This document shows positions 1 to 9,829 of a stretch of 64,000 bases of DNA, piece by piece (the first letter of the stretch is position 1; each line of letters opens with the position of its first letter). Source of the DNA: Anodontia alba (lineage: Eukaryota; Mollusca; Bivalvia; Lucinida; Lucinidae); assembly GCA_964016985.1 (NCBI GenBank), contig OZ024828.1, positions 72,909,264 through 72,973,263 of the forward strand. Reading direction: 5' to 3'. The position numbers and the translations under genes are program-made. The notes below the pieces were generated by a model. The model was not told where the DNA came from and did no database searches. It was given only the letters and a program-made list of their open reading frames with translations.

Positions 1-482
1 CGCCTTTGTTTATTATAGTGAATAATTTGATTTTTATGTTTTCACTTTGATGCATTGACTGAGTTGGGAGCCTTTATGCGAACCGAATTTTTATGTATTT
101 ATGTATTAAGAGTAGCATCGGGACCCAGGGTGAAGTTAGCTAGCTGTAAAAGTGCTTTAAACCCCCCGGTGGTTTTTCTCTGCCGACCGTTCTTAGGCGG
201 TGGTCCCGGTGTTAGTCTTACTCCTTGTTGCTTTGTGGTTTATTCTACGAGGCGATTTGTTGTGTGTCTTTCCGTGTGTCATTTTGTTCTTGTGTTTTTC
301 AGTCCTTTTAGTATTGCGATTACCTCGCTTGGGGAAGAGAGAGCTAATATTAGTGCTTTTCGTACGTTTGTTCGGTTTGTGCTTGTTTAGATTTGTCGGT
401 TTCCTCTTCCTCTTGGGGTCTGGGAAGGGCTGCGGTTTGTGATTGCGGCACTCCCTGGACTTTTCTCTTACTTTTTTTGGAG
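1..482 (+). mobile_element. Family A retroelement 3' region (A-tail), cut by window edge
   Basis: This stretch matches, block by block, about 20 other copies in the window. The blocks in order are TTTATTATAGTG, GAGTTGGGAGCC, GTTAGCTAGCTGTAAAAG, GACCGTTC, CGAGGCGATTTG, ATTACCTCGCTTGGGGAAG, GGGCTGCGG and CTCCCTGGACTTTTCTCTTAC plus T-run. In better preserved copies (13613-14655, 51455-52920) the same blocks lie directly after the C-terminal end of a reverse transcriptase, so this is read as the 3' untranslated part of that element. The hydrophobic open frames here are not believed to be genes. Confidence 0.8.
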
Positions 483-639
483 GGTTGTATACGACCCCTA
501 AGCACCGGTTAAAGCAAAACTTGATTTTTCAAGATACCTGAATGTGCATCATGATTCGAAGGAAAAGAAAACTAAAAACTGCACACTGATGAAGTACAAG
601 GTAATTTTTAGCTCGCCGGGACTATGTCCCTGGAGAGCT

Positions 640-1395
640 TATGTTGTCACCCAGGCGTTTGCGTCGGCGTCGGCGTCTGTCGGCGTCCGCGTTAGCACAA
701 TATTTAAGTTTTCAAATGTGTGCATAGTTTTTTAACTGTTTAAGGTACTGCTTTCAAATTTGCTCTACACCTACTTTAGGGTAAGACCTTTCAATAACAC
801 ATACCTCTTCTTCAGTTTGTCCTTCTGCCTAGGTCAAGGTCAGATCATACTTTGTGATTTGAACCCATGTTCGAGTTCTGCGTTTAAGTTTTGAAAAGTG
901 TTTGTAGCTGCTGAAGTATTCAAGATACCGCCTTAACATTTGACCCACACCAACATTAGGGTAAGAACTTTTAACAGCACAGACTTTTCCTCAGTTTGAT
1001 CTTCTGCCAAGGTCATGGTCAGGTTATACTTTGTCATTTAAACCCATGTTTGAATTTTGCGTTTAAGCTTTGAAAAGTGTTCGTAACTGCTGAAGTATTC
1101 AAGATGCTGCTTTAATTTTTGGCCTACACCAACCTTAGGGTAAGACCTTTCAATAGTATACAACACCTTCCTCAGTTTGACCTTCTGCCTAGGTCAAGAT
1201 CAGGTCATACTTTGTCATTTATACATGTGTTTAAGTTTTGAAAAGTGTACATGGCTGCTGAAGTATGTAAGATATAGCTTTCATGTTTCATCCAAACCAG
1301 CCTAAGGGAAGATATTTCAATGGCATATACCCCATCCCTCAGTTTGACATTCTTCCGACATCAAAGTCAGGTCATACTCTGTCATTTAATCTTTA
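640..1395. repeat. Tandem repeat, unit about 180 bp, about four copies
   Basis: A GTCGGC-rich lead-in (about 655-695) is followed by repeated units. The phrase TTTAAG..TTGAAAAGTGT recurs near 703, 883, 1062 and 1230, giving periods of about 180, 179 and 168 bp. Each unit also carries CTCAGTTTG and AGGTCA-GGTCATACTTTGT. No gene is seen. The bases between 483 and 640 show nothing recognisable. Confidence 0.8.
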
Positions 1396-1859
1396 ATATT
1401 TAAAGATTTTTTTTTTTATCCGATCAGCACTTTCTGGCGAGCTGCGTTGTCTTCTGACAACTCTTTTTGATCAAGATTTAACACCAGGTGCAACGAAGAA
1501 GCTAACAAAAGTCAATAAAAGGCGCTCTTGAAAACAAAGAACACATAAACAAGCAGAAAAAATATTACATCGTCCATGAATTTTCCTAAAGTTATCGGGT
1601 TTCAATGTTTGCCTATCTGATTTATTAAGTTATCGGGTTTTAATTTTTGCATATCTGATCCTCATTAATGTTCATTAATGACCTCATTGGTTCTTCGAAG
1701 CAATTCTAAAATTATTTAAAAAAATCTTTTAATTTCAAAATATATATGATTTTGTAAGCAAAAGCACATCTGTTTATACTCATGGGTTTAAACGAAGATA
1801 TTCTGAGCATGCGAAGCTATGAATAAGTATAAAGGATATCAGACAAGATAACCAAGAAA
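1396..1859. other. AT-rich stretch, no gene seen
   Basis: A short direct repeat of AAGTTATCGGGTTT occurs near 1590 and 1627. No open frame with protein-like composition and no splice-flanked exon was found. Confidence 0.5.
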
Positions 1860-2329
1860 TGCGACAATCACGAAGGATATCCCTCCCGAGGCACAAAAAG
1901 AAAGAGAGATGAGGAAAGACAACTTACCGCACAACATAAGATAACAGTCAAAAAAGGTTGCCTTTGGAAACAAAGAACACACAAAATCACGAAAATCGAA
2001 GACTCGGTTTGATTGAGTCTCTTTATATGCAACACTGTAGTTTGCGAAGCTGCATTCACCCCTAGCGCCGGCTTAAGCGGAATTCGATTTTCAAAATAAC
2101 CAGGAAGGGCTCAATGATCCCAAAGGGGTTAAAATATAACCTGCACTATGATGATGTACGGGGAGACCTTTTACGGCCACCACATGACACAACACCAGCT
2201 ACAGTAGAGTAAAATAAAAGTCAAAACGGATTGCCTTTGGAAACAAAGAACACACAAAATCACGAAAATCGGAGACTTGGTTTGATTGAGTCCGTTTATA
2301 TGCAACAATGTAGTTTGCGAGGACGCACA
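1860..2329 (-). repeat. TR270 repeat units, reverse orientation
   Basis: Two diverged units share TTGCCTTTGGAAACAAAG, GAACACACAAAATCACGAAA and TTTGATTGAGTC (about 1955-2035 and 2235-2315). They are the reverse complement of the tandem units at 12001-13255. The same block stands before PLE-C fragments at 17.9 kb and 53.6 kb, which suggests it belongs to the 5' part of PLE-C; that link is inferred from repeated proximity. Confidence 0.6.
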
Positions 2330-2650
2330 AACAAAGAAAAACTGCAACTAAAGTTGAGACTGAGATGAATCAATTGGGTGTGCGGAGGCGGGGGCGGGGG
2401 GTGGGGGGGACAGCAAAACAAACAAAGATTGGAAGGAACTGATGGAGAAATATTGAAATCCCATGAAAGATGCGCATCTCAAAAAAAGAATATTCTAATA
2501 TTGATGTGGATAGACGAAATAACACGGAACAAAAAACGTATAAATGAAAAGATGGTCGTGATTCTCAAATTAATAATTCTTTAGTAAGGAACAAAAGTTC
2601 GTTTGAACAAACAAAACAGCCGAAAGGTTGCACTTAATTCAATGTTATAT
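2330..2650 (+). mobile_element. PLE-C 5' fragment
   Basis: The segment is colinear with 18200-18520 and 24040-24360: a Lys/Arg-rich stretch containing the DNA phrases AACTGCAA.TAAAG and GTTCGTTTGAA, ending in a version of CCGAAA.GTTGCACT. In the other copies it leads into PLE reverse-transcriptase sequence. Here it stops abruptly at about 2650 and joins EGF-gene intron sequence, so it is a truncated insert. A G-run near 2385-2410 is a local expansion. Confidence 0.55.
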
Positions 2651-2932
2651 GTCGACGACGGCAGTGTTCCGATTTTGATTCGTTCTGTAAATGACAACGA
2701 TCAGTACTTCGAAATATTTTGGAGTAGACTTAACCGGATTCAAACTATTCTAATTGTTCCTTTATGTCTGCCCACATATCTTAGTTTTAATATGATAATA
2801 ACAATATTGTGAAAAAAACAAATCCTGTGTTAAAACGTTGTCTCCGTTGAAATGTGCGTTTTGTCGATACCCATATTTACTTACTCACACTAAACGACAA
2901 TACTAATTTAATGCTTTTTCTTTAAATTTCAG

Positions 2933-3046
2933 AGTGCCCCGCGTGTTCTGGTGTGAAAGTGTGTGTAGTTGACGGTGGATCCGCTATGTGTGAATGCCCA
3001 TCTGGATATGTTGACAATGGCAGTGGTGGCTGTACGGTAGTACCTG
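2933..3046 (+). CDS. EGF/follistatin-like module exon 1 (114 bp)
   Basis: The acceptor TTTAAATTTCAG ends at 2932 and the donor GTATGTTCAC starts at 3047. The exon reads in phase 1 as a module beginning CPACSGVKVCVVDGG, with six cysteines spaced C-x2-C-x5-C-x8-C-x-C-x11-C and the EGF-style motif CECPSGY. The split first codon is completed as Glu if the preceding exon ends in G, as all later exons do. The spacing fits a short EGF or follistatin-N-terminal (FOLN) fold. It lies just 3' of a truncated PLE-C fragment, and the preceding exon is not in the visible sequence. Confidence 0.85.
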
Positions 3047-3275
3047 GTATGTTCACACTTTTGTAATTTGAATGTATGAATGCCCAGCTGGATATGTTGA
3101 CGATGGCAGTGGTGGCTGTACGGTAGTACCTGGTATGTTCACACTTTTGTAATTTGAATGTATGAATGCCCAGCTGGATATGTTAACGATGGCAGTGGTG
3201 GCTGTACGTTGGTACCTGGTATGTTCACACTTTTGTAATTTGACGATGGTAGTGGAGAATGCGCGTCAGTACCTG
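3047..3275 (+). repeat. 86-bp tandem duplication of 3' half-exon plus donor
   Basis: The last part of exon 1 (GAATGCCC to the GTATGTTCAC donor) and the start of its intron are repeated head to tail. The donor-proximal CCTG falls at 3046, 3132, 3218 and 3275, giving spacings of 86, 86 and 57 bp. The copies lack an AG acceptor and the first half of the module, so they are not usable exons as they stand. They do add three extra consensus donors downstream of exon 1. Confidence 0.85.
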
Positions 3276-3817
3276 GTATGTACATAGTTTTGTAAGTTAC
3301 AAATCGCAGTTGCGTAATATTGTGGCATGCCAAAATAACATTGAATCCGAGTCAGCAATTTTCTGATTTTAAGTGTCCTTTTTTGCCCTTACTTCTATAC
3401 AGTGCTGATGTTATTCAGTTGTAAGGTTCTCAGGGACTTTTCAGCCCATACATTATATGTGAAAATAGAATTCCGCTCAACCCTGCTAGGGAAACGTGAC
3501 AGATATTGCCTGTTTCATTATTTCTAAAGAACATACTAAATCAAACCTAATCTGGTATATTCTGGTTTTAATTTGTTCTGATATAAACGTTCCATAGTTC
3601 GAAACATTTTCGAGTAGATATACCTGGATTAAAACTATTCTTATTTCTACCAACATGTTTTAGGTTAAATACGATGATAAAACTACTCTACCAATATTGA
3701 CAAAGCCTATAATTAAACGATGTCTCAGTTGGAAGTATGCGTTTTTGTCGCGGCCATTATATATTTATTCCCCCTAAACGACTTTGCTAGTTTGATGTTC
3801 TTCTCTTCAAATTTCAG

Positions 3818-3931
3818 AGTGTCCCGCGTGTTCTGGTGGGAAAGTGTGTGTAGTTGACGGTGGATCCGCTACGTGTGAGTGCCCATCTGGATATGTTGAC
3901 AATGACAGTAGTGGATGTATGTTAGTACCTG
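3818..3931 (+). CDS. EGF/follistatin-like module exon 2 (114 bp)
   Basis: The acceptor CTTCAAATTTCAG ends at 3817 and the donor GTATGTTCAC begins at 3932. All six cysteines are kept (module starts CPACSGGKVCVVDGG, then CECPSGYVDNDSSGC). The exon starts 885 bp after exon 1, and the introns around both share CTAAACGAC and GTTTGATG blocks upstream and GTATGTTCAC downstream, showing duplication of a whole exon-intron unit. The next intact copy is about 11 kb away because the intron was filled with repeats and PLEs. Confidence 0.85.
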
Positions 3932-5079
3932 GTATGTTCACTTTTTAGTAAGCTGCAAAACATCGTATTTGCTAGTTATTGTGATTTGATAAAAAAAAAA
4001 CTGAATCTGATATTTTCTTATATCGAGTTGTTCAGAATTCAGAGGACTCCTAACTCTGAATCTTCTATAAAGTGCTCTTGTTATTGAATTGTAAGGTCCT
4101 TAAGGACAATTGGGCTAATGAATTGTATGGAAAATTCGAATTCATCTCAAAACTACTAGGGAACGTGGCGAATATAATATTGTTTATTTTTACTACTGAA
4201 CATACTATATAAAACCGAGTAAGTTCGGATTTTGATTTGTTCTGTAAACACAAATGATTCATACTTTGGCATATTTTGAGAAGACTTAACTGGGTACAAA
4301 CAATTGTAATTGCTCAGATATATCTGCCCACATAATTTAGGTTATATTGGATAATAACAGTTCAGTACAAATTAAGACAAAGCAAGTACAGACAACCCTC
4401 TTTATACCGACACTCGATACAAAAATTCGTTATAATGACAAATTTGAATGTCACGAAACCTTCGCTCATGAGGTGACAGTTAATGAGAAATTATGCAAGA
4501 ATATTGCATTAAAATATGTTTTAGATATTCTTTTAGAATCGCCTCACTGAGGCGATTCTAACAAATATGCAATACATATGTTCTTTGAGGAAATAAGAAT
4601 AAACAAGGTCTTTATTGCATATATCATTCTGTTCATTAAGGGTTCTTTACAACAGCAAATTCATTTTAATGGCAGCATCTTCGGGAAAAGTGTTGTCATT
4701 GTAACGAGAGTTCGCTGTAATAGAACCCAGGAACCGATACAATCAGATCCACAACACGTTCTTAACAAAGGGAAGACAAACAAATGCAGTTAAACAGCCA
4801 CGAAAAGAACAGATGGCAAACAGATTTGGCAACTCTTTCCCGAAAAGGCGGCAACTCTGTTATCCAAATACACTCCGGGCCAAATAGTGATTACCTCACC
4901 AACACTAAGAATTTTGCAGACATGACCTATCTTAAAGAGCAATGCTAACTGTGTAAAATAAAAGTTGTTTGCATCCTGTATCTGGTGGCCTAAGGGTGTA
5001 ACAGTCTGTTAAGTACATATCCCTAACTAAATTCAATGAAAGAAAAGTCAAAGTTTGTGGCCTTAAAAGAATCAACTAT
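3932..5079. other. Intron 2 start with possible decayed MITE
   Basis: Intron sequence shared with the other EGF introns runs to about 4370. A possible old DNA element follows (about 4395-4745): TATACCGACACTCGATAC near one end, TGTAACGAGAGTTCGCTGTAA near the other, and a 12-bp perfect hairpin (TAGAATCGCCTC, arms 4534-4545 and 4549-4560, 3-nt loop) between them. The ends resemble pogo/Tigger-type ends only loosely. Nothing recognisable is seen from 4800 to 5079. Confidence 0.4.
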
Positions 5080-5665
5080 CTTACTAAATGTAATTAATAT
5101 GCTTATGTCATGAACGCTTAGTATGTCAGATAAATCAAACAATCTCTAGATGGCAAACCTCATTCTCCCAGAATATAATAGACCTTACCGAATAAAGCAT
5201 TTCTCCAAAATGCAAAATTACTTGACATCTTAAGGATTAACTTCCCTAAACAGCATTTGAAATTTAATTTCGTTTACAGTTCTTCTTTGTTTGCATGACT
5301 GTAACTGCATATGTGCTGTTGTGCCTTGTCCTTGTCATTGTTTGTTTCCTATCTCCTCTTCTTACGATGATTCAGGTAGGCTGTGCTTAATTGTGCCTTC
5401 GCTCCAGGGTGACTTTATTCAAATATATCAGAGCCTTGTCGCGTGTTTAATTACCATTTCTTGATACATATTATTATTATTATTATTATAGCGTCAAGTT
5501 TCCTAGGCCTTACAGGCTAGTTTCGGCCAGTGAGGTCTCATCAAGTACCCTCTTATGCCTGAATTCCTTATGTAATATTCGGGCCCTTCACAGTTCATCT
5601 AGTGGTTTTCTTTATGTCTAAGGTAATCGCCAGAAGCCTTCATCCTTGTTTAATCACCGTAATTA
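5080..5665. repeat. Dispersed repeat R570 (second copy at 21680)
   Basis: About 570 bp align along their whole length with 21680-22215. Shared blocks include TTTCGTTTACAGTTCTTCT, TTTGCATGAC, GTTTCGGCCAGTGAGG and GTTCATCTAGTGGTTTTC. A TTA microsatellite sits at about 5470-5490. On the minus strand 5517-5545 reads TTGATGA, then a small stem, then GGCCGAAAC, which resembles the hammerhead-ribozyme cores known from terminal repeats of Penelope-like elements. No coding sequence is seen. Confidence 0.65.
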
Positions 5666-7330
5666 TGCCCCCAACATCAAAGAAGCTGGGGGGCATATTG
5701 CTTCTGGGTTGTTCGTCCGTCCTTCCGTCCGTCCGTCCGTTCATCACGCTTTTTTTGAACCGTGAATGATACTGTTTTGAAATTCTCATATGGATTCCTC
5801 ATGAAAAAACAGCTGAAACGTATTTTTTTCTTGACAGGATTATGATCCTTTCCTGAGTTATGGCCCTTTGAAAAAATATGGATGCAGTCTTGTCAGCAAA
5901 ATATCTGAAAAACTATTGCAACTAGAGCCTTGATGAATAGACTGGTAGTGATAAATAGACAACCTGATTAACTTTTGAAGAAATTTTGAAAAATTCTTCT
6001 TGAGTTATGGCCCTTTTGTAGTTTTGGGCATTTTTACCTTGTCAGCAAAATATCTCAGAAACTGTTAGAGCTAGAGCCTTGAAACTTAGCAAATGGATTT
6101 GTAGTGATAAGTAGATTACCTGATTAACTTTTGAAGACATTCTGAAAATGCTTCATGAGTTATGGCCCTTTGTAATTTTGGGCATTTTTACCTTATGAAC
6201 AAAATGTCACAAAAACTGTTAGAGGTAGAGCCTTGAAACTTGATGAATAGACTGGTAATGATAAGTAGACAACCTGATTAACTTTTGAAGAAATTTTGAA
6301 AAATTCTTCTTGAGTTATGGCCTTTTGTAATTTTGGGCACTTTTACCTTGTCAGCAAAATATCTCAAAAACTGTTAGAGTTAGAGCCATGAGATTTGGTA
6401 GAAGGATTTGAAATGATAAGTAGACCACCTGATTAATTTTTGAACAAATTTTGAAAAATACTTTTGAGTAATGCCCCTTTTAATTTTCGGCTTTTTTTAT
6501 CTTGTCAGCAAAATATCTCAAAAATTGTTAAAGCTAGAAACTTGAAACTTTGTGAATTGATTGGTAATGATGAGTAGATGACCTGATTACCTTTTGTGTA
6601 AATTCTGAAAAATATTTCGTAAGTATTGACCCTTTGTAAATTTTGGCATGTTTCCCTTGTCAGCAAAATATCACAAAAACTATTGAAGCTGGACCCGTGA
6701 AACTTGATTAATAGATTGATAGCGATGAGAAATGACCTGATTATGCCCCCCAATTTCGCATGAAGTTGTGAAGTTGTTGGGGCATATTATTTTGCTTTCG
6801 TTTGTCCGTCCGTTTGTCCGTTCAACAAGCATTTTTGTGCATGCCATATCTTAAGAACCCTGCATGCTAGGGTTTTGAAATTTTATATTTGGAATTCGAT
6901 ATAATGAGTGGGAATGATGTGTAGATTACATGATTATATTTTGAGAGAAGTCCGTGGAAAAAATGATAAAGTTACGGCCCTTTGGGGTTCTGCGCATTTT
7001 GACCTTGTCAGCAAGATGTCCCGAAAAGTACTTAAGCTAGGGTCTTGAAATATTATATGCTGATTGGGGATGATGTGCAGATTACCTGATATGTTTTTTA
7101 GGGAATTCCATGAAAAATTGACAGTTATGGCTCACTGTAGTTCTAGGCATTTTGACCTTGTCAGCAAGATATCTCAAAAGTGTTTAAGCCAGAGCTTGAT
7201 ATTTGGTATACTGATTGGGATTGAGGAGGAGATTACCTGATTACATTTTGAACCGATTATATGAAATTTTGGAGTTATGGCCCTTTGCAGTTTCTGGTTT
7301 AGAGTTATTTCCCTTTTGATAAAATAACAT
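5666..7330. repeat. Tandem repeat array, unit about 155-160 bp
   Basis: The array opens with ATGCCCCC...GGGGGGCATATT and a CGTCCGTCC run (5666-5735) and has a second similar opening at 6741-6815. Each unit carries ACCTTGTCAGCAAAATATCT, GAGCCTTGA and ACCTGATTAA. Seven to nine units are visible. The same array continues at 9380-9820, so the intervening 7.3-9.4 kb block looks inserted into it. No protein is encoded. Confidence 0.8.
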
Positions 7331-7569
7331 TGAAATCTCGTATATTTGTACTGTTGTTACCATCATTAGCAAGCAGTGTTGGAGTCAAGCAGTGATAGAG
7401 TTAGGCAGTTGGGGCCATAGTGTTTTACAAACAACCGCTCTTATTTAATTTGATTTACACATTTCTACTGTGGTGTTTCACTAATTGAGTGAACAATCAG
7501 AATAATGATTTTTGAATTTACAACTTTTAAACCCATGGTGAAAATATTGGTACTGTTAAGTCGATTAGA

Positions 7570-7609
7570 ACCATCGATACTTATTAACTTTCGACCGTTC
7601 TAAGGCGGT

Positions 7610-7662
<53 letters not shown>

Positions 7663-7860
7663 CTGTTCGCCTCGGGGCTTCTTCCAAATTTTGTCCTGGT
7701 CGTTGTCTTATTTATGTGTTTAGTGCATTTGTCTAGCATTATGGTCACCTTATTGGGCAAAAGGGAACTGGTTGCTTTGCCTTTCTATCGTCTGATGCTT
7801 GTATACTATCTGTCATTGATTGTTTTCTATTTCTCTTGATACCATATGGCCGTAGAGTGT
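7570..7860 (+). mobile_element. A2-tail (diverged relative of A-tail) with hairpin and (TG)n
   Basis: The segment starts with CGACCG-TTCTAAGG-CGGTCG, a perfect 6-bp stem with an 8-nt loop, and continues with GCATT.TGGTCACCTTATTGGG, CTGGTTG and CTCTTGAT. These blocks are colinear with the A-tail (GACCG..CGGT, TATTGCGATTACCTCGC, GAGCTAAT, CTTCCTCTTG), so the two are homologous though well diverged. A (TG)n run of about 50 bp lies at 7612-7660. It sits left of minus-strand RT sequence, like the copies at 17070 and 22330. Confidence 0.65.
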
Positions 7861-9180
7861 ACAGACGTCGTAAATAATAGCTCTTTCGAGCTTTCCTGGT
7901 TCGATCAGTCCACTCCTGGTTATGATCTAAGCAACAGAGCGCGGCGTGGTTGATGAAATCATGTTCTGGTGAACGGAAGTGTTCTGCGACAGAGACCTCT
8001 CGAACCGCTAGCGTTTCCAGTCATCCCAGTGGTCCTTCCTCCGTTTGTTCATATGATTACCGGTTTCACCAACATATCGTTTTCCACACTTGTTGCATGT
8101 TATAAGGTAGACAACATGGTCGTCTTAAGCTAATGTTGCATCTAAGTTTTTCAGGTTTTGCATCGCTTTGCCGCACGGTCTTGTCTCCCCAAGTGCTTCA
8201 TCATTACACATGTCTGGTTTGAGCTTAGCACGTACAAGAAGATCCCGCAGACTCTCTGTAGGCCATAGTCGGTCTTTCTGTGAAGATCTCGCTCAAAATG
8301 CTAGAGGACTCAATGATGAGCCAGCGTTTGTTGACTATATTCCTCACTTTTGGTTAGTCTGGCTGATGTCAACACGAAGTGGAGAACGCTCGGCAGATTT
8401 AGGCCAATAAAAAAGTAGGTCTTCTCTCTTCTGTTGCCGTGCTCTCAATGGCAAGTGAAATGTCCTATTTCTGATAACCCCGTTTGCAGACAGTCAGTTC
8501 TCTTGCTTTTGATTCAGAAGTGTCCGAATCTGAGCAGATACGTTTGAGGCGAAGTGTAAGGCTGTAAAGAACATTTTTGCAGCAGTGTTTCGGGTGGCAA
8601 TATGTGGGTAAGAGATACTGGTGTGTATCTTTTGGTTTGTATAAAGATCAACAGATATTGTATCGCCCACAAGGCTTGGTTTGGTGTCCAGAAACACATG
8701 CCACATGTTTGAAATTTCAGCTGTAAACTTTATGCTCGGGTGAAAGTAGTTGGCCTCGTCGAGGAAAGTTGTCAAAGTCTCGCGGCCATGCGGCCACTTC
8801 ATGTCAATATCGTCAATAAACCTTAACCATGAAAATGGTCTCAGGGCCAGTGACCTCAATAGCTGTCCCTCGAGACGACCCATAAAAAATGTTGGCGTAT
8901 GCAGGTGCCCATTTGGTACCTATATCAGTGCCTTGGACCTATGTATAATTATTCCCGTTAGAGTTGTTGCATTTGGGTATGAGGGTCAGAAGTTTGACCA
9001 CAGTCTGTGTAGGTGGGTCCTTGACTTTTCTTTCCTCCCAGACCTCCTCGCATGCCTGGATGCCCTCTTGATAAGCAATATTTGTATAGAGGGAAGTGAC
9101 ATCCATGGAAACCAGAAGGGTGTCGGATGGAAATGGGGCACACATATAAAACAAGAAACTTAACAATATCAAAATCAAAG
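7861..9180 (-). pseudogene. PLE-B: Penelope-like RT with GIY-YIG endonuclease, broken
   Basis: Reading leftwards on the minus strand, the first recognisable part is DVTSLYTNI (about 9110), the RT block that carries the first catalytic Asp. Next comes the palm block with catalytic FIDDID (about 8820), then HPSIKF and FLDTK (8770-8690) and the thumb start. After a decayed linker, YLITCNKCGKRYVGETG (about 8090-8040) is a clear GIY-YIG endonuclease motif. RT followed by GIY-YIG is the signature of endonuclease-bearing Penelope-like elements, which insert by target-primed reverse transcription. Frameshifts and stops split the frame (for example near 8940, 8490 and 8000), and the N-terminal half of the RT is missing, so the copy is 5'-truncated and dead. 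Confidence 0.85.
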
Positions 9181-9184
9181 TCTA

Positions 9185-9285
9185 TTTCACACTCAAATCT
9201 CAACGTTTCGGCTAACGAAAGCCTTTTTCGAGAGAGTTAAGAAAAAGGCTTTCATTAGCCGAAACGTTGAGATTTGATTGTGAAA
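9185..9285. repeat. Inverted repeat at the 5' edge of PLE-B
   Basis: Two 45-bp arms (9185-9229 and 9241-9285) match at 43 positions and are separated by 11 nt. Each arm carries AACGTTTCGGCTAA and AAAGCCTTTTTC. The GCCGAAACGTT phrase is typical of terminal repeats of Penelope-like elements, and inverted terminal pieces are common at their 5' junctions. A full hammerhead core is not present. Confidence 0.75.
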
Positions 9286-9329
9286 TAAAATTGTGCAAAA
9301 ATATATGTGTAAAACTTTTGTGTACTTAT

Positions 9330-9829
9330 GAAAATCAAAGTCGTCCCGTTTGTCATAAGTGTTTTGTAGATATTAATAAAATATCCCTGAAAACTCGTTA
9401 GCAAGCTATCTCAAAAAGTATTTAAGCTAGAGCCTTGATATTAGGTATACTGTTTGGGAGTAAGAAGAGATTACCTGATTAAATCATCAATCATTTAAAT
9501 GTAAAGTTGTTGGAGATGGCAATTTGCAATTTCTGGTCTTTTAATGTTGTTGCATTATTGTGCATAGGATAAGTTTAGAACCATGTATGTTAATGTTTAA
9601 AAAAATATATATATATTGTATCCTCATGAAAAATTCGGTGATCTATATTTTTTTCTTATCCGAATTATCTTCCCTTTTAAAAAATAATATTGAAATCTCT
9701 TTAGCAAGATATCTCAAAACATATTTGAACTAGAGCCTTGATATTTCGTATAATGATTGGGACTGAGAAAGAGATCACCTGATTAATTTTTCAACCAATT
9801 TCATGGAATTTTTATTTGAATTATGACCC
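9330..9829. repeat. Continuation of the 155-160-bp tandem array
   Basis: Units with AGCAAG.TATCTCAAAA, AGAGCCTTGATATT and ACCTGATTAA continue the array seen at 5666-7330. A short minus-strand A2-type RT remnant (the reverse of KRDDFDF coding sequence) lies at about 9330-9360, at the junction with the PLE-B block. Confidence 0.65.

Noticed and set aside
9241..9285. Hammerhead core at the PLE-B edge because of GCCGAAACGTT
   Set aside because: No CTGATGA-like segment lies at the right distance; only the second half of the core is present.
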